Positions 1-5,014 of a stretch of 5,014 nt of DNA are shown here, one piece after another (position 1 is the first letter of the stretch; every line of letters begins with the position of its first letter). The notes beneath the pieces are model-generated. The model saw only the letters and a list, made by a program, of their open reading frames with translations. It made no database searches and was not told where the DNA came from. Source of the DNA: Spirosoma sp. (GTDB taxonomy: Bacteria > Bacteroidota > Bacteroidia > Cytophagales > Spirosomataceae); the NCBI GenBank assembly GCA_025351545.1, contig JANXVQ010000289.1, positions 1 through 5,014 on the forward strand, read 5' to 3'. Made by a program: the position numbers and the translations under genes.

Positions 1-1398
1 CGTATCCGGGCTGTTATGGCAAATAGCCCGCGCCGGAGCAGCTTACTGAACTCGAATGTCTGTGGTACACAAGTGGCTACCCGTCCGCAGTCAGACTTTC
101 GGTCCGACAATCGACAGGTTTTGTTGGGCGGTCAGGTTAAATTCAATGATTTGTCGGGTGGATTTCCAACCAAGTGGGAGTGGACATTTGAGGGCGGCAC
201 ACCCGCGACATCGACAGACCAAAATCCGACGGTTACCTATAGCCAACCGGGTAAGTTTAAAGTAACGCTGGTAACATCCAACGCCATTGGCCAGTCGGAC
301 CCGCTGGTTCGTGTCGAATATATTGAGGTACTAAACGCCGGTCTTTGCAACGACATCACCAATTTCAACGGCACGCCTACTGTGTTGCGGGAGGTAAACG
401 GAACGGGTTATCTGGCCGGACAAAACAGTCATAAAACGCAGGCCGTTTCCGAATTTTTTGCCAACAAACTGGGCTACTCAAATCTGGCCGGCGCATCGTT
501 GCAATTTGGTGTGGCCAAAGCGGCCAGAGGTGCAACTACAGAGTCGGTGGTGACGGTTACGGTCTGGAACGGGCGTGGCTTCCAGAACGGCCCCGGTGCT
601 ATCCTGACCCAGAAAGACGTTCCCCTTCGCGTAATTCTCGCCGACGTAGCCGCCAACCGACCAACCACCGTCACCTTCGACCGGAACGTGCCGCTGAGCA
701 GTTTGCCGTTTCATATTGGTATCACACTGCCCTACGCAACGGGCGATACGGTCGCCTTGATAACGACCCAAAACGGCCAGTCTCTTTCGGCCACGGCCTG
801 GCGTCAAAATCAGAAAGGCGACTGGCTTCGGTACGCCGATAGTTTGGGCATAAACGTAGCCCATAATATTGCTGGCCGCGTTGGGCAGAAAGCATCGGTG
901 CAGGTAGCGGCCTCGGCTATCTTTATTGATCCGGGTCAAACTGTTACGCTCAATGCACGGGGAGCCAGCGTCTTTACCTGGTCTGGTTCTGGCCTGAATA
1001 CGACCCTGGGGCCACAGGTTGTGGCTCAACCGACGCAAACGACCTCGTACACGGTTTCGGGCTCTGGTCTGGATTTGTGTAGTACCACGGCTGTCGTGAC
1101 GATCAACGTTCGGGCGGGCACCGTTACGGCCACAACCCCGGTAGCCGAGCAAGCTTTACAAATAACGCCTAACCCCAGCGATGGGCAGATGATGGTATTG
1201 TTCAGTGGTCCGCAGCGAGGGGCGCTGACGCTGGGTGTCCGTACACTAACGGGTACGGAATTGGTGCAGCAGAAATACCAGAAAACAACCGACATCTTTC
1301 AACAACCCCTCGACTTGCGCTCGGCACCGGGCGGTATTTACTTTGTGGAGATCAGGATTGGTGAGCAGGTGTTCAGGAAACGGATTGTGAAGCAATAA
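1..1398 (+). CDS. C-terminal part of a secreted M43-type metalloprotease with PKD, Ig-like and T9SS sorting domains (5' partial)
   Basis: The frame is open from base 1, and the ATG at 16 is probably internal: codons 1-21 read RIRAVMANSPRRSSLL..., like the segment that follows the catalytic domain in cytophagalysin-type M43 metzincins (there usually R-M-R-x-x-L/M-x-x-S). The HExxHxxGxxH site would lie upstream of the window. Seen domains in order: a PKD-like domain (about 85-330, with WEWTFEGGTPATSTDQNPTV, a variant common in Bacteroidota); a beta-rich region starting near LCNDITNF (about 346-890) that I cannot name; an Ig-like repeat ending in the TTSYTVSGSG pattern (about 895-1113); and a type A T9SS C-terminal sorting domain (1153-1395) with ITPNPSDG, APGGIYFVEI and a basic end, RKRIVKQ. 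The protein is therefore expected to cross the outer membrane by T9SS and be released or surface-anchored after removal of this domain. The domain and T9SS calls are strong; the protease identity rests on a short segment. Confidence 0.8.
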   Translation, partial: RIRAVMANSPRRSSLLNSNVCGTQVATRPQSDFRSDNRQVLLGGQVKFNDLSGGFPTKWEWTFEGGTPATSTDQNPTVTYSQPGKFKVTLVTSNAIGQSDPLVRVEYIEVLNAGLCNDITNFNGTPTVLREVNGTGYLAGQNSHKTQAVSEFFANKLGYSNLAGASLQFGVAKAARGATTESVVTVTVWNGRGFQNGPGAILTQKDVPLRVILADVAANRPTTVTFDRNVPLSSLPFHIGITLPYATGDTVALITTQNGQSLSATAWRQNQKGDWLRYADSLGINVAHNIAGRVGQKASVQVAASAIFIDPGQTVTLNARGASVFTWSGSGLNTTLGPQVVAQPTQTTSYTVSGSGLDLCSTTAVVTINVRAGTVTATTPVAEQALQITPNPSDGQMMVLFSGPQRGALTLGVRTLTGTELVQQKYQKTTDIFQQPLDLRSAPGGIYFVEIRIGEQVFRKRIVKQ

Positions 1399-1449
1399 TT
1401 AAGATATTGAGAAATAAGAATTGTTGCCAATTAAGCCATCTGGTAGTTA

Positions 1450-1500
1450 GGTTATAAAATCAAATGTTGCCAATAATAGGCGACATTTGATTTTATAATC
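1450..1500. terminator. Long bidirectional terminator hairpin between convergent genes
   Basis: Two 20-base arms (1452-1471 and 1479-1498) pair around a 7-base AATAATA loop. The only imperfection is one G-T wobble, and pairing extends outward by another G-T and a G-C to 1450/1500. The stem has a TTATAAAATC base, giving A/T tracts in both directions. It sits between the stop of the protease gene at 1398 (+) and the stop of the small lipoprotein gene at 1515 (-), as expected for one terminator serving both. No long U tract follows the stem, so intrinsic termination is inferred from position and symmetry. Confidence 0.75.
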
Positions 1501-1514
1501 AGTAGCTTTTAAAG

Positions 1515-1991
1515 TCAAAACTTCCCATACTGGCGCCCGCTAATCGTCCACTTTTCTTTATCATTTTTTAAATTAAAAAGAGCGGTGGCATTACCAGCAT
1601 GAAAAATTAATAAAACAGTTGCTGAGTCTTTGGAAAAGAACTTAATTTCAGGCACACTAACATACAATTCTTTTGGGTGCTGTTGGTGAATTTGATAAAA
1701 ATCACCTGTTAAGGGTACAACTTTAACAGGGTTTCCCGCAAATATAAATTGTTTATCCAACTTGGAAGCAGGCCCTTCCACTAGCTTAAATGGTTGCTTG
1801 CCAAAGTCTTTTATTATTTCAGATTCCAACGTTTTATCCGAGAGAACAGCCTGAACTAATACAACTGTATCTTCGGTAGACAAGGACAAGCCATGATTAT
1901 CATGAATGGCGTTTTTACATTGATTTAACGAAAATCCAATTGAAATTATCAAAAAAGTCTTGTAACCATAAGCTTTCATAGCGGTTATCAT
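1515..1991 (-). CDS. Small probable lipoprotein, putative immunity protein to the adjacent metallopeptidase toxin
   Basis: This encodes 158 residues from ATG at 1991, or 154 from a second in-frame ATG at 1979 (MKAYGYK...). The N-terminus has a short basic-then-hydrophobic stretch (TFLIISIGFSL) followed by Cys25 in SLNQC, a loose lipobox, so an exported lipoprotein is likely but not certain. The rest is soluble and mixed alpha/beta in look, ending in a strand-rich stretch with a KEKWTISG motif. I do not recognise a named family. The immunity role is inferred from context: its first ATG starts only 2 bases after the TAA of the HExxH toxin tip (1994-1996), the usual toxin-then-immunity order with translational coupling. 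A periplasmic or surface lipoprotein would fit a toxin acting in the envelope. Unlike the toxin gene, the frame is intact. The start at 1991 is preferred because of the tight junction and the A-rich leader (AAAAGAAATTAAAT). It is followed by the hairpin at 1450-1500. Confidence 0.6.
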   Translation of the reverse strand: MITAMKAYGYKTFLIISIGFSLNQCKNAIHDNHGLSLSTEDTVVLVQAVLSDKTLESEIIKDFGKQPFKLVEGPASKLDKQFIFAGNPVKVVPLTGDFYQIHQQHPKELYVSVPEIKFFSKDSATVLLIFHAGNATALFNLKNDKEKWTISGRQYGKF

Positions 1992-1993
1992 AT

Positions 1994-2236
1994 TTAATTT
2001 CTTTTGATGAAATCCACGAGTAGTTGGCCCGCATTATTTTTAGAAATAGTTGTGCCAAGCACCTCACGCTCGAAATCATCTCCAAATTCATTGTTTCTAT
2101 TTTCACCACGCCCTCCATCTACAGCTCCATAATGAGTAAGTTCATGAAGCAAAGTGACAGCTAACAGAAATGCCGTTGCTTCTCTTGTACCACTTAAATT
2201 AGCTGATTCTAAGCCCCTTACATATTTGGCATTTAT
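1994..2236 (-). pseudogene. Fragment 4: C-terminal HExxH metallopeptidase toxin tip (no start codon)
   Basis: The frame reads 80 residues from INAKYVRGLE at 2236 to the TAA at 1994-1996 and stays open only to an in-frame TGA at 2300-2302. It contains no ATG, so start-based gene calling misses it. Residues 26-36 read LAVTLLHELTHYG, a canonical HExxH zinc site (2132-2146): the two histidines bind zinc and the glutamate is catalytic. Downstream the NNEFGDDFERE stretch supplies acidic residues, the most likely third zinc ligand. This pattern (residue block INAKYVRGLE, then LLHELTHYG, then a Gly/Asn-rich loop and FE) resembles the small metallopeptidase toxin domains found at the ends of RHS and other polymorphic toxins (Tox-MPTase type; PF15639-like from memory). 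As placed it cannot be translated alone, only by frameshift from PA14. Confidence 0.7.
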
Positions 2237-2652
2237 CTCTGTCCAGCATTCAAATAAATGCTTCCTTGTTGCCAGGTAGGGCCATGACCATTCCAGTCGT
2301 CAATCAATAATTGACTATTTACCCATATCCGAGTACCATCGTCGTTATTGGTTTTAAGAGTGTAATTTCCACTGATAGGTGCCTCTATTTGCCCTACCCA
2401 ACGTACTGAAAAACCATCGACATTTACTATTCCCGGTAAAGGAGATGCATTCCCCCACTGGAAATTAATTTGTCCATCTGTCCGTACTGCTGCCAGATTT
2501 GTTGACAAATCAGTGCTATTGGAATAAAATCCTGTCAGTCCGCTGCCGGTTCCGCAGTTTCCCGACGGTGGATTAGTTATGGGTGGATTGGTCGTTGGGT
2601 TGGATGTATGTGGGGTCAGTGGTGGCAAAGCAGCTTGCTTTATTAGGATCAT
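2233..2652 (-). pseudogene. Fragment 3: Asn/Pro linker and C-terminally truncated PA14 domain
   Basis: The open frame begins at ATG 2652, but its first 15 or so residues are out-of-frame reading of fragment 2. True protein starts around the NPTTNPPITNPPSG linker (2560-2601). PA14 follows at about 2236-2545: SGLTGFYSN, VRTDGQINFQWG, DGFSVRWVGQIEAPISGNYT, NDDGTRIWVNSQLLIDDW, GSIYLNAGQR. PA14 is a beta-barrel carbohydrate- or surface-binding module; the conserved blocks are easy to see. A normal domain continues after AGQR with roughly Y-D-I-R-L-E-Y and another third of sequence; here a TAA (2233-2235) comes at once, and no frame downstream carries the missing part. The domain is therefore truncated and probably cannot fold. 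Confidence 0.78.
2566..2601 (-). repeat. Low-complexity Asn-Pro-Thr linker, site of a frameshift
   Basis: In the PA14 frame these 12 codons read NPTTNPPITNPP, an imperfect repeat of Asn-Pro-Pro with an exact AATCCACC duplicated 15 bases apart. Such linkers join modules in Bacteroidota secreted proteins. The reading frame of the preceding block ends inside this repeat (TAA 2573-2575), so slippage within it is a plausible cause of the one-base shift. Confidence 0.5.
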
Positions 2653-3178
2653 AACCTGTCGCTAGCATCCAACTTTGAGGCTTAAAGCCCTGTGAGGCAT
2701 CCTGGTAAGCGGCAAACAGCACACCATTGTAAATGTGAGCGTATATCTGCTCACCATACCAGTTGAACAGAAATTGACCATCTGAGAAGTCACAAGATGA
2801 TAGACGACCACTCCCATTTTGCTTTTGAGTGTCAATAGCATAAAGTAAAGATAATCGGGCTTTTTCAACGAACAGACTACTCGCATCAGCATTAGCGTGG
2901 CTACGAAGTAATCTGAAGTCGTTTTTACTACCTGCTTTCACGAAGTAACCTTTAATTGTGTAAGTTACTATAGGGTTGGTAGCCGATAATTCGGTCCCTG
3001 CATAATCCATGTAATTTCCACCAGTTTGTATAAAACCGTCGGGAAGCAGTAGTTTCAATCGAAAGGCGTTCGATCCAGCAGTAGTAAAGAGGAGTGCAGG
3101 ACTGATATTAAGATAATGGGCCGTTATGGTGATTTCGAGCTCCTCATCTAAAGAAACGGCCTGCGATTGTAAACTTAA
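2573..3178 (-). pseudogene. Fragment 2: unrecognised N-terminal region of the broken toxin gene
   Basis: The frame is open for 201 codons (from 3178, just after an in-frame TGA at 3179-3181, to the TAA at 2573-2575). A start at TTG 3058 is possible but splits a coherent stretch, since ITITAHYLNISPALLFTTAG lies upstream of it in the same frame. It reads as an exported beta-rich region with phrases such as DGQFLFNWYGEQIYAHIYNG, GFKPQSWMLATGYDPN and SCFATTDPTYIQP. I cannot assign it to a named domain. My impression is that such a region precedes PA14 in large Bacteroidota RHS-like proteins, but I could not search. After TYIQP the frame drifts into NDQSTHN and stops, while the next frame carries the Asn-Pro-Thr linker into PA14, so the gene is shifted by one base near 2575-2610. 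Confidence 0.6.
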
Positions 3179-3365
3179 TCAGATCGCTGTCAAAAGATTG
3201 ACTCGATAACCTATATGCCGGAAGAGGAGAGCCAGGTAAAGGTATCGAACTATACTCTTTTGCTGCTAATGGCTTGAGCTTTGGTGGTCTTTCATCATTG
3301 ATAAAAGATGAAAAGAGTAATACGAACATCAGCAGTGCGATGTTGGCCAGTATATATTTTCTCAT
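3144..3365 (-). pseudogene. Fragment 1: signal peptide and start of the broken toxin gene
   Basis: From ATG at 3365 the frame reads 73 residues to a TGA at 3144-3146. Residues 1 to about 22 form a clear Sec signal peptide: basic MRKY, then a hydrophobic core (ILANIALLMFVLLFSSF). A proline-rich stretch follows (PLPGSPLPAYRLSSQSF, about residues 41-57), which I take as the natural mature N-terminus. The last residues, AGRFFR, look out of frame. The continuation in the next frame, SQAVSLDEELEITITAHY, reads as a sensible beta-rich protein, so a one-base shift between 3144 and 3178 is likely. On its own this would be a 73-residue exported peptide; a true separate gene is less likely than a broken one. 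Confidence 0.65.
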
Positions 3366-3486
3366 AAATGTGAAATGGTGATTTTAAGATGTAAGCATAT
3401 GAAAATTTAGTTTTAGAAATTTACATATATTCATATTGCTTTTAATAGTATATAAAATGAGTTTTGGCCAGGCTATAAAGTTCTAG

Positions 3487-3663
3487 TTACCAACACATAA
3501 TACTTACCCTGTTAAATTGTGCGCTGTGAGCCAGTGCAGGGTACGAGTGATAACGATTGCTGGCTCGGATGTGGGCACCCTTGGTTTTAACCTGTCAACG
3601 TTCAAGTTGCTGACTGATGTCAAAGCCGGATATTGGTATATTGAGAATGGAGTAAGAAAGTAA
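3487..3663 (+). pseudogene. Possible 3' remnant of an unknown gene
   Basis: This frame is open from just after a TAG (3484-3486) to TAA at 3661-3663. The last part, from about 3526, becomes more GC-rich than the AT-rich bases before it and reads like real protein: VRVITIAGSDVGTLGFNL, then DVKAGYWYIENGVRK before the stop. There is no ATG and no convincing start. I do not recognise the family. It could be the tail of a gene whose front was lost when the toxin module arrived, or simply a chance open stretch; 59 codons without a start is weak evidence. Confidence 0.25.
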
Positions 3664-3717
3664 CGCTCGGTTTCTGCCGCAATCTATTAAACCATAAACT
3701 ACCAGGCATGGTCAAAC

Positions 3718-3744
3718 GTTTATACAGCAAATACCTTGTTTATA
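3718..3744 (+). repeat. Short direct repeat upstream of the OmpA-family gene
   Basis: GTTTATA occurs at 3718-3724 and again at 3738-3744, a 20-base period (about two helical turns), ending 6 bases before the ATG at 3751. This could be a paired protein-binding site or chance in AT-rich sequence. There is no Shine-Dalgarno sequence before the ATG, as is usual in Bacteroidota. Confidence 0.2.
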
Positions 3745-3750
3745 ACGACC

Positions 3751-5014
3751 ATGAACCGCCGATTACTTACCTGTCTATTCCCCTTCCTGCTATTGGCCTC
3801 CGGCCTGCGTGCGCAGGTACAGTTTACGACCGAAAGTCCCCGCGTAGATGACGTTAATGACGACGATGTAGTTATTCAGCGCGTTGAACTAACGGACCAA
3901 TACACTATAATTTACATGAAGTTTCAGGCCCGCAGACAAGGAAGTCAGGGCCGATCCTGGCCGTTTCAGATGCCTATGCCCAACGGAAGTAGTCAGGGAG
4001 GGAGAGTAGAAAGCACGAATAACATTGGCTTTCAGCCAACATCTCGCTTGTACGTTAATCAGGGCGAACGTTCGTATAAGTTTATCCGTGCCGAAAATAT
4101 CCCGCTCGAAGTGCGTCGGCAGGTGCAGCCCGGCGAACGGGTTGATTTCGTAGCCTATTTCGAACGAATTGATCCCGGCTATACCACGTTCGATTTGTTT
4201 GAATGCAAAGATGGTAAAGGCTTTGTCTGTTTCAACTTTTGGGGTGTTCATATTACCAATCCAATTCGTAAAGAAACCTATTCGCAACGGACTCCGAGAG
4301 CCAGGCCACAACCACCTGTTCAGACAAAACCGCAGCAACCACGCTATACGCCACGCACAAAACCGGGCCTTGGCGAACCGGATATGCCAACCGAATCGAC
4401 AGTGCCGCCCGAACCGGCTACGCCGGCGCCTACTCAGCCTAAGGTGATGCCCGCACCCGTTGCCCTATCGATCAACGGTATTACGCGCGACGCTAAAACG
4501 AAACAGCCAATGGTGGCAACCGTTACGTACCGATTACTATCCGGCGCAGAAGCCTCCGGCAATGATCCGGCCGATTCGCTGCGGAGTGTTAGTCCAACCG
4601 GAAAATACAAAATTTCAATCGACCGTCGGGGTGTCTATGCGGTGACGGCATCAGCAAAGGGGTACTTCAGCCAAAGCGACACGCTGGCAACGAATCGGGT
4701 TGATGTGATTCGTGATTTTGATCTGGTGCCGATTGAAGCGGGGGCTAAAATCACCCTGAAGAACATTTATTTCAACATGTCTAAGTATGACCTCAAACCT
4801 GAATCATTCCCCGAGCTGGATCGGTTAGTGACAATGATGCAGTCGAACCCAACCATGCAAATTCGACTCGAAGGGCATACCGATACGATTGGCGAATTTG
4901 ACGCGAATGTTGAACTGTCCCGTAATCGGGTTAATGAAGTAAAGCGATATCTGGTTGAGAAAGGTATCAGTACCGGCCGAATTGAAACGGTTGGCTATGG
5001 TCCTTCGCGGCCGA
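3751..5014 (+). CDS. OmpA-family outer-membrane protein, peptidoglycan-binding (3' partial)
   Basis: ATG at 3751 opens a frame running to the window end without a stop (421 codons). Residues 1-22 are a Sec signal peptide (MNRRLL, then a hydrophobic core, ending LRAQ), which fixes the start. Residues about 23-179 form an unrecognised beta-rich extracytoplasmic domain. Residues about 180-237 are a Pro/Thr/Arg-rich linker (PRARPQPP, VPPEPATPAP), a likely extended spacer. Residues about 238-330 resemble a carboxypeptidase-regulatory-like beta-sandwich (INGITRDAKTKQP, GKYKISIDRRGVYAVTASAKGY). From about 335 comes the OmpA C-terminal domain: KNIYFNMSKYDLKPES, LEGHTDTIG, LSRNRVNEVKRYL, GISTGRIETVGYG. 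Asp378 and Arg393, 15 apart, match the pair that binds the diaminopimelate of peptidoglycan. The protein would link the outer membrane to the cell wall. Only the last part of the OmpA domain is missing. Nothing ties it functionally to the toxin module. Confidence 0.88.
   Translation, partial: MNRRLLTCLFPFLLLASGLRAQVQFTTESPRVDDVNDDDVVIQRVELTDQYTIIYMKFQARRQGSQGRSWPFQMPMPNGSSQGGRVESTNNIGFQPTSRLYVNQGERSYKFIRAENIPLEVRRQVQPGERVDFVAYFERIDPGYTTFDLFECKDGKGFVCFNFWGVHITNPIRKETYSQRTPRARPQPPVQTKPQQPRYTPRTKPGLGEPDMPTESTVPPEPATPAPTQPKVMPAPVALSINGITRDAKTKQPMVATVTYRLLSGAEASGNDPADSLRSVSPTGKYKISIDRRGVYAVTASAKGYFSQSDTLATNRVDVIRDFDLVPIEAGAKITLKNIYFNMSKYDLKPESFPELDRLVTMMQSNPTMQIRLEGHTDTIGEFDANVELSRNRVNEVKRYLVEKGISTGRIETVGYGPSRP

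Larger units (their letters stand above)
1994..3365 (-). pseudogene. Disrupted polymorphic-toxin gene: signal peptide, N-terminal region, truncated PA14, metallopeptidase tip
   Basis: Four coding blocks follow one another on the minus strand with matching protein character but in changing frames: signal peptide block (3144-3365), unrecognised N-terminal block (frame open 2573-3178), PA14 block (2233-2652) and toxin tip (1994-2236). The first two joins look like small indels: each needs a one-base forward shift to continue reading. The third is different: PA14 stops about two thirds through its usual length and the next residues belong to a toxin tip, so material is missing. Bacteroidota have large secreted RHS-type proteins with a signal peptide and PA14 near the N-terminus and a variable toxin at the C-terminus; this relic looks like the two ends of such a gene with the middle lost. 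Whether the middle was an RHS core is inference. Sequencing error could explain either small shift but not the loss of the PA14 end. Confidence 0.72.
3366..3750. other. Divergent intergenic region between the broken toxin gene and the OmpA-family gene
   Basis: Both neighbours point away from this 385-base stretch, so promoters for both should lie here. The left part (about 3380-3475) is very AT-rich, which fits the upstream region of the minus-strand toxin gene. I could not find a clean Bacteroidota promoter (TTTG about 20 bases before TAnnTTTG) on either strand, so none is called. The possible remnant at 3487-3663 takes up the middle. No tRNA or other RNA gene was recognised. Confidence 0.5.

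Noticed and set aside
478..1152. Long minus-strand open frame (224 codons) opposite the protease gene
   Set aside because: It is antisense to a well-supported PKD/T9SS coding frame and its translation is Arg/Gly-rich without domains; a shadow ORF in GC-rich coding DNA.
1915..2118. Minus-strand open frame of 67 codons starting MEGVVKIETMN
   Set aside because: It overlaps both the toxin tip and the immunity ORF in a different frame. The toxin-tip frame there carries a recognisable HExxH context, whereas this one has no protein-like features.
2566..2610. Programmed +1 ribosomal frameshift joining fragment 2 to PA14
   Set aside because: There is no convincing slippery codon with a slow or stop codon and no stimulatory structure. 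Two other breaks in the same gene make decay the simpler reading.
3700..3745. Bacteroidota -7 promoter element (TACCTTGT) before the OmpA gene
   Set aside because: It only partly matches TAnnTTTG and has no TTTG/TTG element at the expected distance upstream.
1399..3750. Insertion sequence or CRISPR array in the AT-rich region
   Set aside because: No transposase-like frame, no paired terminal inverted repeats flanking the module and no regularly spaced repeats were seen.
3889..4338. Minus-strand open frame of 149 codons opposite the OmpA gene
   Set aside because: Shadow of the OmpA-family gene, which has a signal peptide and a clear domain on the + strand.
4169..4645. Two + strand open frames (4169-4447, 4460-4645) inside the OmpA gene
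   Set aside because: Both are out-of-frame readings of the OmpA coding sequence, whose own frame is open from 3751 to the window end.

Overview
The window looks like a chromosomal stretch from a Bacteroidota member of the order Cytophagales (Spirosoma-like is my guess). The pointers are a secreted metalloprotease tail with a PKD domain and a type IX secretion (T9SS) C-terminal sorting domain, an OmpA-family outer-membrane protein with a Pro-rich linker, A-rich rather than Shine-Dalgarno leaders, and an RHS-like secreted protein architecture carrying PA14. The genus is inference; no marker gene is present.

Layout. 1-1398 (+): the 3' end of a secreted M43-type metalloprotease whose catalytic domain lies before the window. 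1450-1500: a 22-bp-stem hairpin, a shared terminator between convergent genes. 1515-1991 (-): a small probable lipoprotein, best read as the immunity protein of the toxin immediately upstream of it. 1994-3365 (-): a broken polymorphic-toxin gene lying in four pieces: signal peptide (3144-3365), an unrecognised N-terminal region (about 2573-3178), a PA14 domain cut short (2233-2652), and an 80-residue HExxH metallopeptidase toxin tip (1994-2236). The tip has no start codon. 3366-3750: a divergent intergenic region holding a possible coding remnant on + (3487-3663). 3751-5014 (+): an OmpA-family protein running off the window; its open frame is long but has no stop inside the window.

How it fits together. 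The two flanking genes are ordinary cell-surface genes of visibly higher GC. Between them sits an AT-richer, minus-strand toxin-immunity module. Its N-terminal secretion part and C-terminal toxin tip appear to have been brought together by an internal deletion, which would have removed the rest of PA14 and any middle such as an RHS core. Two further frameshifts confirm decay. The immunity ORF is still open, so the locus would now provide protection without a functional toxin, or serve as a reservoir of toxin tips. The module is the most interesting part of the window because the zinc-peptidase tip sits in a frame with no start codon and is easily missed.
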